Notes: generated by a model not told the origin, from the letters alone. Positions 10,741-22,693 are shown, counted from the first letter of the stretch. The stretch is 64,000 bases of DNA from Theocolax elegans (GCA_026168455.1 CM047431.1:54800539-54864538), one strand, 5' to 3'. Translations and numbers: made by a program.

Positions 10741-13700
10741 TTTTTTCGATTAACATATAATAAGTTCTACATTTATTGGTCAATCCGTTATCATGTTTTA
10801 ATTAACATTTTTGAAATTTCTAAAACAGTTGATGCGATCAATATAAAAAATATAGCATGACGATACCCATCGAAATAGTTAAATGAATTTTTATTATTTG
10901 TATGTCAATACACAGACATTAAAAACCTTTCCAAACTATGTAAATATTATTGCTATTCAGATTAAACAATAAAAATCTACCGTTTTTCAAAAGAAAATCT
11001 TAAATAAATTGGACATTATCGGTACGACACTTTGTGCTTAAAGAAAGTCATATCGAGAACGGCACGTATAATGTTTAGTTTCGTAAAGGACATAAATATA
11101 AAATAATAGACAGAAAAAAAACAACTTATACGAATGATAAACGAATATGAACGTTAAACGCACAATACACGATAAAAAAACGAAGTTAAACACAATTTTC
11201 GAGTTTTCTTTACGTATATAAATTGCACTAACCTAAGAATCTGCTATTTCCTTTTCCGTACGCGATTCTTCCTCGGTAGCACTATATTTGTCAATATACC
11301 CCTTTCTCGTCTCGACCTTTATTTACCCACTAGCGCGCTTGTTTCATCTGCTTCTCTTAATCCACTGTAATCGTCGCACAATCTCCCATTTTATTTATAT
11401 ATTTTTCGTATATGTTTGTTGGTAAACCTCGGATTGTTGAAATAAAGAAGGAAAAACAACAACAAGAAGACGAAGTGGTCGGTAATCGGTTTAGTTGCGT
11501 TGAGGATTCTTTATTATGAGATCCGAGATACAGTTAAGTAGTAAACAATGCCTATCTCGTTGCGTATTATATACCGAAAGTTGCGATACTCGTTTCGTTA
11601 TTATTTCCTTTGAACGTAATTAAAAATATTCTAGTACGATGGCGTATGTATACGTATAATAAAAATTAAAAAAAATTTAAACTGTATCATCGAGACACTA
11701 TTTTGCGTTTGTAAAAAAATAATGGTTCACACGAAGAACGTAGTAAAAAAAAAAATTTCTCTCCTCGGTGTAGTATAAATTTCATTTGAACTTTATTAGC
11801 TACGGGCGTGCAGTTCTCTTTTATTAAAAATTCTAGATTTGTATTTAACGTATATACGCGCGCGTAGACGGGAAAACTGTTAAATATGCATAAGCGATCA
11901 TAAAATCCCTAAATATATTTGAATGAATAATTATGTAAATTAAAATATGTCATCGGTGTTCTTTAAATATTTTCACAGTTTTTAATGACCGTAAAAGTAA
12001 GTCTAACAAACACAAACGGTGTCCCCGTTCTTAGGAGTATAAGAACGTTTGATTAATACCCAGTCATCGTTCGCGAGCTCAACACCGTTACCTTCTATAT
12101 AATTAACGTATAAGGAACTGCCGGACACTTTCTCCAATGATTTCTTGTTACAATGTATCGACGAAAAGAAGAGAAAGAGAGAAAGAAAACACGTTTTCGG
12201 TGATACTTTCTTGCACAAAGTTTCATCGGTATTGATTTTAGAGGTGTCTTTAGGTTCATGGGGGAAGTGCAACGAGCACGGCTGCGGGGATAGAAACGCC
12301 ACGGCCAAGTTATGACCGCAACGGACATTGTTCGAGTTACAAGTTCCTTGGTGAACCACGCGTATCTCCTCCTCGGGTTGACTTTCTTGTGGCTTTCTTG
12401 GCTAGTTCCTTAATTCGATAGATTTGTAAATATCTTTTTTACTTTGAGCAGATGTCGAACCGCGAAATTAGTCACTCTTATATTAAGTTTTTTATACATC
12501 CTCGGGAAAAGAGACAACTATTATTTACTCAAGCCTCTTCAGTTAATTTTCTGATTATGATAATTCGAGTGATATATTTGCCTCAGTGGTTTAGTCAATT
12601 TTACTGTACTTATTCATTGATTAAAAACAATTCAAATATTTCGAAATACAAGTTTGAAGATGTTCAAATTTTTCTGTAGAACGGGAGTGTTTTGATGCAG
12701 TGTGCAATCACTTTGAAACTTTAATTTTAAAAGAATTTACCAATATTAGTAAATTTCAAGTATATTAATAAATTTACTTTTTTACTGAAATGTTCAGTAT
12801 TTTTTACTTGACGTCCGCATATAAAAGAAATAACATATTTTTAGTAATTTCTTTTTTCAGGCTCTTGGATTTTTTTAACGTCGCACCTGAATTTATATAT
12901 AATTTTAGTGTTAATTCTTTATTCAATAGATGATCTTTTTCTTGATAACAAGGTTAACAAGTGTAAGACCTTTTTATTGTGGTCGTATATCCGCTAAAAG
13001 CGTTGTGTGTCAAATTGTTACTGATTGAACAACGAAAAAACGTTCATAAATAAAAGACACCTTTGAAAAAGTTCGCGAAACTTCATAATTATAACTACAA
13101 TGCCATGCGGCGCCCTATGGGGCAATTTAATATTGCCTGAACATAGGAAATGGTGCGGAAAATCTTAAAAATAAAATATATAATGTAATGATATAAACAT
13201 TTGTATATGTAAAGAAAGTGGCAAAGGTTTTTTTTTTATTATTATTGTAACGTTGCTCTTTTTATGCTCCCAAACTGGTGGTAATCAGCGACGGAGGTCA
13301 TACGATGTCTTTGTTAACAAAACACTTGGTGAAAATAGTCGCAAAGGTATATGTAATTTTCCAACATGTTTACAATATTATAAAATGAACGCGAAGCGTT
13401 GATTTATTTTAGAATTCGTAACGTTTATTATTAGAACTGACTCGAGTAGGTGTACAGACACACTTTTAGAATATTTACTTGCAATAATCGCGAGGATAGG
13501 ATTGCGCCATCAACTGGATAATTAATCATTTGCCACATTTCCGTTTAACGGAAAAAGCTAATTATCAATATTTTCATATACAATCATATTTTGTAACAAC
13601 TGGGGACAACTGTAATCAATGCGTCCTCTGTCCAATTGTTCGGATTTTCGACCGCATTCTGGTTGTGCAATCTTACCTCTTTTTTTCATGCTTGTATTTG

Positions 13701-14337
13701 CAAATGTCTTTGTCGAAAAGATTTTTCAGGTCGAATCCTCGTCGCAATATCATTGTGCGTTCGTAAAAGTGTTAGTGGTGAAATAAGGGGGGATAACCCA
13801 GTGGCAGCAGGCGCACTTGTCACCCGCAACACCGGCGCCTCATCGTTGTAAATTAACGTAAAGCTTTCCCTCGAACCATCGAAAAGAACTCCAATGTTGT
13901 TGTTATTTTTTTTTTCAGAAACTCTTTTATAAAGTGTTGCGATTCTGGGTTTGAAGCAGTTCATTGCGCGTGTGCGTATTTTTATTTTGTTGACGGCTCC
14001 GAGTGTTTGGTTAGTTTGTGTCGAGTGGTTTTTCCCAAACATTTTTTTTTTCCTCTAACATATAACAAGTGATTTGTAAAGTGAATTACAAATATCTTGT
14101 TGCTTCCAGTTAAATTAAGTTTGTTATCGTTTGGAAAAAAGGGGTCTGCGTTAAATGCCAGTTTTGATATTTTATAACAATTTTATCCCGCTCGTTCAAT
14201 AGCAATAAAACGCACGTGAGCGTATTTTTTCTATAAATTCATACAGTGCGTAGACGTATCGCATGTTCTTCTTTATGTTTAGCTTGTTTTATCGATGGAT
14301 TTTATGCGCTTGTACGTTGCACAGTAACGTCCGTTTA
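10741..14337. other. No recognisable feature
   Basis: A 3.6-kb stretch of mostly A+T-rich DNA. The 118-codon minus frame at 12003-12359 has no splice or start context I trust. The frames at 13530-14042 on both strands are mutual shadows. No RNA gene, microsatellite of note or bounded transposon was found. Confidence 0.45.
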
Positions 14338-14341
14338 TTAA

Positions 14342-14850
14342 GGGGGTGGCATAACCGGTTGGTTACCGATCGAGCAAAAAAAAGTTAATTATTACATTTA
14401 TTTTAAAATACACAAATTTATCCAAATCCGTATATAGAAGCACTAGACAATTAAATAACAAGTTATTCTACAAAATTCCAGGTCAATACGTCAAAGACAC
14501 CCTAAACTATTTCTGCACCGCAAATGTACGATTATCCGTAATTTTTCGAAACAGAAATTGTTTAGGGTGATTTTTTTATCAGATTTATAATTTAATATTT
14601 TAAACTTGAGTTTGATCCAGCATTGCTTTAACCGGGAGGCTCAAACCTAAATGTTACCGACCGAACAAAATATGTTCAATACTGGAGTGACACTAAATAA
14701 TTAAAAAATTCATCATTTTTTAAAGTGTCAACTGTGTATTTTTACTGTATATTGAAAAATATATTTTGTCCCAAAAATATACAATTTTCCGTATGAATTT
14801 TTTTAAAAAGATCTATAATTTATTTACTTGCAACTTTCAATCGGATAAGT
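14342..14850. repeat. Two diverged tandem units of a TTAA-type element
   Basis: TTAA (14338-14341) is followed by GGGGGTGGCATAACCGGTTG and then GGTTACCGATCGAGC. This is homologous to the inverted right arm of the 38394-38519 MITE, and the match continues through TTAATTATTACATTT. A second unit starts near 14629 (ACCGGGAGGCTCAAACC, then GTTACCGACCGAAC). Both units continue in the same order: CACTA-AATTAAATAA-like words, then TACGATTATCCGTAATTTTT or TACAATTTTCCGTATGAATT, then a T-run and AGATYTATAATTT. Unit 1 contains a hairpin (14498-14569, CACCCTAAAC against GTTTAGGGTG). The right-hand terminus is not clear. Confidence 0.5.
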
Positions 14851-16261
14851 CATTTTCTTAAAATTATACAAAAAATAAATATTCGGTATTGTATTATGTT
14901 TTTCAATTATTCATGAGATTAATCTAAATATGTCTTATTTAATACTAATCAACTGGTTAATAAATAATGCATTTTCGTCTAACCGGAAATTTAACATACT
15001 ATTATTTATTAAAGTTAATGAAGAATGGAATATACGATTCTCCGTTATTATTATACTTCACCGAATAATCGTTTAACAATATACGAGACGATTTCTACAT
15101 AATATTTTTTTTTACTCATTATAGAAACATTAATTACCCGAATATTGCAAATGTAAAATATATATATTTATACTTTGAAACATAATAATTACGGGTAAAT
15201 TTATTATAGGTATAACTAAATTGAAATAAATAGTAATCGCATACGCAGTTATAATAAATTATACACATTGTCAATTTTCAATTAAGCCGAATGAAAAGTA
15301 ACCTGGAAAAAAGATCGTATTTCATACATATATAACTTGTACAATATACGGTAAATCTAAAACTTTAACGTCCCAAAAAAAAGGAAAATAATTTTATCAC
15401 TTCCTCCGTAGCTCCCTCGATGTATCCGACATATTTATCTAAGAGCGGTAGGCTTGTATCTCCCGTAAGCGACGCGAAAGCGTTCGGTAATTATTTTTGC
15501 ACGCACATAGAGTCGATAGATGTATATATAGTAATGAGTTACGTTAATGCGTTGCCTCCGGACCGAGCGAGAAGTATAAATACGCGTATAACATTCTCAG
15601 GATAAGTAATATTCGCGCGCCCTTGATTCACATTTCACAAGGTTCGGTCGCGTCAACGTTGGTTTCGCAAATCTCGATCGATCGACGATATTATTTCGTA
15701 AAAAAAAAAGAGAGAAAAGATAAAGAAACACGGAATTATTGAATCACTTAATCAATATGTATCGGTGATCTTATTAGCCAAGGAATTCTTTTCAAAGATA
15801 CATACGCGTATATATCCATCGTTTACCTTTTTATTTCAATTATACATTTCTCGTGATACTCGGGGTAATCGTTTAACGGCAACGAAACAACGACGTAATA
15901 AGCGTAATTTAAAACAATTCGAGTTATTTTAATCGATACTTTCAGTCGACTCTTTCAATAGTAATAATAATAACGCAACGAAACGAAACAAAAAGATAAA
16001 GAGGTTTAAGAAGCCTCGGTATACTAACGTGAGAAACTATCAATTTTAACAATTTGGAACAATGAGTGCTTGAGAAGTAAAATAAAATAGCTGTTCGCGA
16101 CGAGTGAATAGAAAGAGACATAGTTTCTCTCTCTCTCTCGAATTAAATTGAAAAGTACTGTCCATATAGGTCTTTTATGCGTCTTCTTGGTCTTACATCG
16201 TGTTTCGATCGCAAATCCCGTACGGTACAATTCTGACCAGAACCTCTGCAGCTTGTCAAAC
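14851..16261. other. No recognisable feature
   Basis: A+T-rich sequence with short CTC tracts (16126-16138). The 61-codon frame at 15420 and the 121-codon minus frame at 16024-16389 cross simple repeats and have no supporting context. Confidence 0.5.
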
Positions 16262-16302
16262 TCACACACGCGCGCGCGCACACCCACCCACACACACACA
16301 CA
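16262..16302. repeat. CA / CG dinucleotide microsatellite
   Basis: Alternating CACACA, CGCGCGCG and CACACCCACC units over about 40 bases. Confidence 0.9.
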
Positions 16303-17100
16303 ATGAATCGGAGTACTCTCATGAACAATAAAATCCGTGTCGTCGTTTTCTAAGCAAAAAACAGTTTCCACTGTCTTAACACCTAGCAATTACGATTTAA
16401 TGCTAACGTTACCCTTAACAAAACGTCTTAATACGGGTTACGTATTTTATATACTAAAGTTTGAAAACTCTACATACATAATGTTAAGATCACGATCAAC
16501 GTTACGAAACAATGAAAAAGTCAAGGGGATAACCGGCAACTAATTCCACAAAGGAAAAGAAAATCTTCGAGTTGTACTGTTTTTCCAATGCTCGTGAGAA
16601 CTATTTAGTAACGTGACAGTCTCGACAGCCTCTTTCAATTATCGAGATATTATTAATTGCGCGCTACAAAATATAAAACAATTAATTACATTAATTGCGA
16701 GCTTTATCGTATATCGTGGGCTTTCTTGGTTTTACCGATTGGCAATTTACTTTACATTCCGCGTTACATGCCGATCGAAATATAATGTAATAGTTTTGGG
16801 TTATTTAATATTATCGAAATTACTATAAATGTTGGTAAAAATATAATTCACTCGTTTACTCATTAAATATACTACTAAACAAGTATTTCTACAGTTTTTA
16901 TCACAGAAATAATTGGTTATTTGTGAGAAAAGAAGTTTCGCTTAAAGTTTTCGATGTAATCTACTACTAAGTTAATCATCTAAATCGTCGAAGCAAATGT
17001 GATTATGTATAAGAAATGCGATTTACTCGTCAATGAAAAGAAGTTTCCGTTTGAAAACGGGTGGTAACAAAAAATTTGAGACATCCAAAACACAGCTCAA
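16303..17100. other. No recognisable feature
   Basis: A+T-rich DNA; the small frames at 16337 and 16613 are chance-length. Confidence 0.5.
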
Positions 17101-17230
17101 AAGAGGAGATGGTGATGAGAGAAGGAGAGACGAGGGAGGTAGGTGGATGAGCTAGCTAAGCAAAGAGAGAAAAAGAGAGAGAGAGTGAGAGAGCGGTTGG
17201 GGTGGAGGTAGGAGGAGAAAGCAAGATGGA
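17101..17230 (+). repeat. Purine-rich GA tract
   Basis: Imperfect GAGA/GGAG repeats dominate the plus strand and account for the Ser/Leu/Phe-rich minus-strand frame over this interval. Confidence 0.7.
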
Positions 17231-17485
17231 GAATCGTTTTCCGGAATACCAAGAGAAAATACCCGAACCGAACCAGCTGACCACGGTAGTAGAATCTCTT
17301 CGCCCGGAAGGAGAGAACACCAGGGGAAATCAAGCGTCCTATGCTTTTATTTGCATAAAATGATGGAACTGTCACGTTACGTTCGATCCTGGCCTCCAGT
17401 CTTATCTAGTTTTACACTTTTTTTTTGTTCCGATTTTATTTTTAGATTTTCTCTCTGACGCTACCGCGGTCATTTTTTTCCCGAC

Positions 17486-17490
<5 letters not shown>

Positions 17491-17539
<49 letters not shown>
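17491..17539. repeat. (GA)n microsatellite
   Basis: About 24 perfect GA dinucleotides; it encodes the Ser-Leu repeat seen in the minus-strand frame. Confidence 0.97.
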
Positions 17540-17541
<2 letters not shown>

Positions 17542-18383
17542 CATTGTCTTTGAAAAAGGTTATTTGAAAATTAGAATTTGCCGCCGCGCGTACCAACCAG
17601 AGAAAGTCACGTTGAATATAAATCCGTTGAAATATCCTTTTGTCTTTGAAATAGAATTCTTTTTAGAATGAAGAATATACTATATTTCATGACGAAAATA
17701 AAAAAAATAAAGGAATCTACCTGGTAGAATGAAGGGAAGATTGTTCAATCTTTGTAAAAATAAATGTAACGCATTTATTATTTATTCCTGTCGAAACTCT
17801 ATTTTACGTGATGTCGACGATTTATTTATTTATTTATTGTTTAATGAGATCCGTCCAAAATAATTCGTTCGCTTTACAGTGATCCACATTCTTGTGAATA
17901 AGAATATCTGGTATAATAAAAAAATCGGAAACTCGATATAAAATAAGTAATTTACAACACGAAAATACACACAGGACAAATGTGACGAATTTTGTTTTCT
18001 CTACAATGCAACATCGGATCGCGGTTCGTGTTTACACACGCACATTAGATTGCGAGTATAAAAATCGTATCCCGCATTTCGGGCAACACGTGGTCGAATC
18101 CGACAAACCGAAGGGGCATTTTCCACGAGCGAGGGAAGAGAGTGAGAGTCAACTCTGGTGAACCCCTACTTTATACAAACCAATCGACCTCGTCAATTTT
18201 CACTGGTGAAACATAGTCGTGTGTGTGTGTGTTACCATCAGCACGACAAATTCCTAGTCAGAGTCAAACTAGTAAAAATCTTTTCGGACAACAGCACAAT
18301 AACGATGTAAGAAAACTGATCAAAGTTTATTCATTTCAAAAATGCAATAATTTATTGCGTTTAATTTACTTTAATTTAATTGC
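17540..18383. other. No recognisable feature
   Basis: Contains short TTTA repeats (17820-17839) and a GT run near 18219-18231. Nothing else is identifiable. Confidence 0.5.
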
Positions 18384-18641
18384 TACACTAAGTGAAAGAA
18401 ATAGTGCAATTGTTATTATAAATGGATATTTTACTTGAAATAAAATTTTCTTGGATATTAACAGCTAGTACTTAACTATTAATATTTTAGGTTAATAGGA
18501 TTGAACGAAATTTTAACTGTTACGAACTGATTGAAATAATACTCAACCGTAAAGGAATATTTATTTCCCCATATATTTAAGTCATCAGATCTTAACAGTT
18601 AAGAAATGCATTTGCCTCAAATATTCCTTTCTCTCAGTGTA
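18384..18641. mobile_element. MITE, second copy of the TACACTGAGAG family
   Basis: The right end (CAAATATTCCTTTCTCTCAG then TGTA) is identical over 20 bases to that of the 169-1004 element. The left end TACACTAAGTGAAAG is a diverged match. Internal segments also align: AATAGTGCAATTGTTAT with AATTGTGCATTTGTTAC, and TTAACTATTAATATTTTAG with the 280-296 region. At 258 bp it lacks the TTAA insertion carried by copy 1, so it approximates the empty host element. Confidence 0.7.
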
Positions 18642-19769
18642 CTTAATCAGTGAATTTATTTATTTTTCTTTTCAATTTATTTTTTATCAAATATTGATTT
18701 TAATTGTATGCAGAGAAATATTGTATTATTAAAATAAAAAAAATGAAATTAATGAAAACTATTTAGAAGAATTCTTAATTACGGAGGAAAATGTTGTACA
18801 CAAAGTTACAGGTGATGCATCATAAGCACTGGAAACATAATTGCGTAGAATTGCAGTGATTCCGTTACCGAAAACGAGGAAAAAAGGGTACGGTAGTTAT
18901 TTGCGAGTCGTTAATTGGTTAGTTTAATTAAAATTCATTTTGTTGTAAAGGTCGAGAGTGAGAGGGAGAGAGAGTGAAAGAGAGAGAAGGAGATGAAGAA
19001 AAAAATTAAAAGAAGAAATAACACAGAGGTATAGGAATATATACTCGACGTATTCGACGTATCCGACGAATTCAAACAATTAGACGAATAATCCGAACAA
19101 CAAAGAAGCGGTAGGAGTGCGGTCTCCCGCGCCTGCCTTGTCCATACCACCGAGAAATTAACACAAAAGTTCGGATTAATTCCAGAATCAGTCTAGTTCG
19201 AGCTTCACGACCAGCAGTTTACCTTCAGTTTCCGAGAGTAAGAGGGCGAGAGAGTGAGAGAGAGAGAGTGAGGGGGGGGGATGCAAGCCGATCCTCCGAG
19301 AATGTTTACAGACTCGCACTATGTGGAAAGGTCCATTTATTTCCGAGTATTGCCTGCCTGCCCGTCCGTTAAATAATTTCGACGTTATTTATAAAACTGG
19401 GTAGGTTATAAACTGGAGAGCGCAAGAGCGGTAAACGAGACGAATCGTTCCAGGTGAGAATTACCTCGATCGTCTCGTTATTATACCTTACCTAATTCCA
19501 AAATTCCTTATTTTTCCTTCTTCTTTATATTTATTATCTTCGCTTAATTAAACCGATGATATACGATTTATTACCTTTTCATCGGTATTGTAATTTAGAG
19601 GTGCTACAGGTGCTTCAGTATCTAGTTCAACTTAATTTTCATTCTAAAAGAAGGTACTAACTATTACTTATCTTTTAAACACTATTTTATTTCTCTTTTG
19701 TTAAATGCCGTTATTTTAAATTAGTGATTTATTTAATCATAAAATTTAATCATAATTTGGGTAGTCAAT
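18642..19769. other. No gene; GA-rich tracts
   Basis: GA-rich strings at 18955-18991 and 19240-19281 (ending in an eight-G run) explain the Ser/Leu-rich minus frame. No other feature is visible. Confidence 0.5.
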
Positions 19770-19787
19770 GGTAATAAATGGTTTAAT
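19770..19787. repeat. Target-site duplication, left copy
   Basis: GGTAATAAATGGTTTAAT recurs at 20200-20217 with one mismatch and brackets the 5S-derived element. Confidence 0.75.
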
Positions 19788-20199
19788 TCTCTTTTGCTCA
19801 TCACCCCGAATACCCATTAATCGGGTTTTTACAGGGACACCCCTACCACATATGTGTGGGGGTGAAAACATTCCAGTTTTTCCCATCCCGATCCCCACCG
19901 TCTCGCATTAGCCCGGGGTTATGCCTGTGAGGAAGGGAAAACCTTGTAGGAAAACCTTCCCCGAGACGGCCGGTGTATTGAAACATTCTGTTTAGATGTT
20001 GAGGTCACCTTGCGTAGGCCCATACACCGAAACCGAATGTTCCACACCTTCCGCTCACGTTGTGAAGTGTGGAAAAACACCTAACCGATCCCGAAACCCG
20101 CACAAGAATGATGTCACCCATCCAAGTGCCAACCGCACTCAGTGCTGCTTAACTTTCGTGATCGGTCGAGGTGCGTCTCCGCCACTCCGCCACCGTGTC
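19788..20199 (-). mobile_element. 5S rRNA-derived SINE (SINE3-like), apparently full length
   Basis: Read on the minus strand, the first 87 bases are collinear with 5S rRNA. CCGATCACGAAAGTTAAGCA is followed at the normal spacing by GGTTGGCACTTGGATGGG and TGAC, so the Pol III internal control region (box A and box C) is preserved within about four bases of its normal distance from the 5' end. After TGAC the sequence departs from 5S and continues as an unrelated body of about 325 bases, down to GGGGTGATGAGCAAAAGAG at the 3' edge. An 18-bp direct repeat with one mismatch flanks it (19770-19787 and 20200-20217), as expected for target-primed retrotransposition. SINEs with 5S heads are moved by partner LINE machinery. 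The 98-codon plus-strand frame here is a shadow. Confidence 0.8.
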
Positions 20200-20217
20200 G
20201 GTAATAAACGGTTTAAT
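20200..20217. repeat. Target-site duplication, right copy
   Basis: GGTAATAAACGGTTTAAT matches 19770-19787 at 17 of 18 positions and abuts the 5S-like 5' end. Confidence 0.75.
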
Positions 20218-20261
20218 ATTTTAGTTAAAATCAATATAATGAACTTTTTTGCATGTACCTG

Positions 20262-20398
20262 CCCTAGTAGAAATTCAACATTTGAAGGTTAAGTAACTCT
20301 AATTTTGCCATTTATTGGACATTTATTCGGTATTTTATGACACTTGACCATTTTTTGGCTTAAAAATCGTTACATTTATGGTTAGATTTCTACTAGGG
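20262..20398. mobile_element. Short MITE with CCCTAGTAGAAAT ends
   Basis: CCCTAGTAGAAAT at the left is matched perfectly by its complement at the right (about 20386-20398). The 137-bp interior has no frame. A copy of the interior without the ends lies at 51744-51841. The ends resemble those of the 43447-43869 element (CCCTGGTAGAAATG). Confidence 0.7.
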
Positions 20399-20568
20399 TG
20401 GTTTACACTGAATTTACAAAATGATTACTTTCAACGGAAAGTAATATAGTCAAATTTTACTGACCGAGTTAATGCACTCGAGAAAATCTATTTTAATTCG
20501 ATGAATATGGTAAATTATGAACAAACCTAGATATCATTGCTCTTCGCTTCACTGTTATCTAACACTAA

Positions 20569-21220
20569 CTAGGAAAGATCACGGTCTTTGGATCACAGAT
20601 CTTAACCAAACTCTAGGATATGTTTTGTAACATAAAAATATGAGATAAGCCAGATTTTTAGACCCTAACGCGTTAATTTACCCAAGTTATAGCTAGCTAA
20701 AGCCAATTTTGTAAACAAATTACTGCCACTTTGATTGCTTAGAACTCGGAAACCAATAAAGATAGATACACAATCCAAAATTTAAAAGAAAGCTGCATAA
20801 ATAGATGTCATTTAAAAAAAAGAAGCTTAAATTAGTTAATTTGGAGCTAAGCTATAGAGAAAATAAGAAATTAATGAAATTTTGGTCAAAAACGTCAATA
20901 CTTTTTTACTACTAAATTTTAGTTAAAATTTCAGCAATTTCTCGTTTTCTCTATAATTTTGCTCTAAAACGACCGATCTAAGCTTCTTTTTTTGATATCA
21001 TATCTAGTTGATCTCAGCTTTCTTCTAAAATATAGATTTATTAGATTTATTAGTTTAAGTGGCAGTAATTTTGTTTACAAAATTGGCTTTAGTTAGCCAT
21101 AACTTGGGTAAATTAACGCATTAGGATCTAAAAATCTGGCTCTCCTCATACTTTGATATTACAAAAAATATCTTAGAGTTTCGTTAAGATCCGTGATTCA
21201 AAGACCGTGGCCTTTCCTAG
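20569..21220. mobile_element. Long hairpin element flanked by TAA
   Basis: The ends are CTAGGAAAGATCACGGTCTT and, inverted, CTAGGAAAGGCCACGGTCTT. Complementarity continues for roughly 200 bp per arm, including GCGTTAATTTACCCAAGTTA and AAAGCCAATTTTGTAAACAA in both. TAA trinucleotides (20566-20568 and 21221-21223) flank it, which fits the three-base target duplication of PIF/Harbinger-type elements. No transposase frame is present. The superfamily is an inference from the three-base flank only. Confidence 0.75.
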
Positions 21221-21260
21221 TAAGTAAAATTTGAAACTAATATATTTATGTATTAAAAAA

Positions 21261-21330
21261 TAACATTGGAAGGTAATTGATTGTTAAACCTATTACAAAA
21301 AATTAAGAATCCAATATTTTTCCAATGTTA
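21261..21330. repeat. Small inverted repeat
   Basis: TAACATTGGAA (21261-21271) is perfectly complementary to 21320-21330. It could be a very short MITE remnant. Confidence 0.5.
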
Positions 21331-21359
21331 TACTTGAATGCATAACTGAAACTGTTTAA

Positions 21360-21498
21360 CCTTTAGATTGCCGGGATTTGAAAGAGCATATCGCCCTCAG
21401 AAAACTGGTATATAGGGTATCTTATATCAACGATTGACCATGCACAAAGTGTCGATCAGGGGGTGCGTCAAAATATTGATTTTCCGGCAGTCTAAAGG
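21360..21498. mobile_element. 139-bp TTAA-flanked MITE
   Basis: TTAA at 21356-21359 and 21499-21502 bounds an element with 15-bp inverted ends CCTTTAGATTGCCGG and CCTTTAGACTGCCGG (one mismatch). It has no coding capacity. Size, ends and TTAA duplication are typical of piggyBac-type non-autonomous elements. Confidence 0.8.
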
Positions 21499-21640
21499 TT
21501 AAAAATTGAGTACAGTGATAAATAATACTCAAATAAACTGTAATGATATCTCAGTTTTTAATAATTTACCATATTTATTTAATTAAAATATAGGTTTTTC
21601 GAGTTCATTGTTTCGGTCGGTAACAATCGAGTATGCCGTC

Positions 21641-22561
21641 AGAAAATATCTCAAACAGCTATTATCACACGCATTAAATTTGTTATAAATTGTTTCAGAT
21701 TTTTTATTCAATATTTTCAATACTTTTTTTCACGTTGAAAAAAGAATAGGTAGATTTTTTTTAATTTCGAACAAATAAAATATTTTAATTCATAATTTTT
21801 ATACTTCGTGAGGTATTTCCAGTAATTTCACTGTTACGTCGCTTCAATCTTAGTCGATTCTACTTTGCGCGTACGTATATATGAATAGTATTTAAAACGA
21901 TCATAAAGGTCAACGCTACAAAAATTTTTCGGGGGAAAAAAAACAACGATGTCATCACCCTCAATAAACCACATTTATTTGTTAATTAATTAAGAAAACA
22001 TGTTAGCTTATAATCAGTAAATGTGTATAATCTAAAAAATTGTACATACACATATATGGAATTTATTGTTATTTAAATATCGCATGGTAGGTGGTTTAGT
22101 GTATATGCATTAATTTGTTTTACTTATATATTTGAATTTATCGAATAAACCGAATTATTGTTTGGTTCCAATATCTGCTCAATTTCAATAATAATTTCGT
22201 TCTGATTCTATGCTAACTTTACACAGATTTCCTACAAATTTCGTAAAAATTTCATGTCGTACCTGTAAGTAAATTGTACGGATTCTATACGAATTTTATT
22301 CAGCCGGTACGCATTCAAAATTGTGCTGTCAAACCTTCCCTACCGATTAGTAGTGATTTCGTACTGATTTGATGCAAATTACGTACAGATTTCACACGGA
22401 TACTGCACGAATTTCACACGATGTTTTTGAACAGAATCCGTACAGATTTTTGTTCTCGATTTTGCATAGATTTTGCATGGATTTTATGCGATTTACGTAC
22501 GTATTGTAGGTGCAGAATCCATACAAAATCCGTACCGAATCCGCACGAACATTTCAACAGG
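21641..22561. other. Unassigned; degenerate CGTACAGATTT-type word repeats
   Basis: From about 22190 to 22560 variants of the words ACGTACAGATTT, CGTACCGAATCC and CACGAATTTCACACG recur on both strands, suggesting a decayed element. It ends in AACATTTCAACAGGG, the inverse of CCCTGTTGAAATGTT. That resembles the CCCTGGTAGAAATGTTC end seen at 43447, but no partner end is visible. The frames near 22421 run into the microsatellite and the N gap and are not genes. Confidence 0.4.
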
Positions 22562-22562
22562 G

Positions 22563-22693
22563 ATATATATGTTATATATATGTCATATATATGTCATATA
22601 TATGTTATGTATATGTTATATATATGTGTCATATATATGTTATATATATGTCATATATATAAGTGTGTATGTGTGTGCGCGAGCGTGCGTGCG
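22563..22693. repeat. Compound TATATATG / TCATATATA microsatellite abutting the gap
   Basis: Units of ATATATATGT and CATATATATGT repeat to about 22671, followed by GTGTAT and GCGTGCGTGCG up to the gap. Confidence 0.9.

Larger units (their letters stand above)
20460..21640. mobile_element. Older inverted-repeat element split by younger insertions
   Basis: The left arm (about 20466-20545, with ATGGTAAATTATGAACAAAC and AGATATCATTG) is complementary to the right arm (about 21535-21630, with the inverse of ATGGTAAATTATTAAAAACT and GATATCATTAC). The outer part of the right arm, inverted, reads GGCATACTCGATTGTTACCG then ACCGAAAC, like the GGTTACCGATCGAGC arms at 14342 and 38394. Between the arms lie the TAA-flanked hairpin (20569-21220), a small inverted repeat (21261-21330) and a TTAA MITE (21360-21498). 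Outer boundaries are approximate. Confidence 0.5.

Noticed and set aside
12003..12359. 118-codon minus-strand frame (opening upstream to about 144 codons)
   Set aside because: It has no ATG start, no pyrimidine tract before the possible AG, a second overlapping frame and a Phe/Ser/Leu run from a purine-rich tract. A chance frame is more likely.
13725..13745. B-box-like GGTCGAATCC, possible tRNA
   Set aside because: It lacks the second T of the consensus and there is no A box at the right distance.
16024..16389. 121-codon minus-strand frame
   Set aside because: It runs through CA/CG and CT microsatellites that create Val-Cys and Arg-Glu repeats.
19996..20292. 98-codon plus-strand frame
   Set aside because: It lies antisense to the 5S-derived SINE and simply reads that element.
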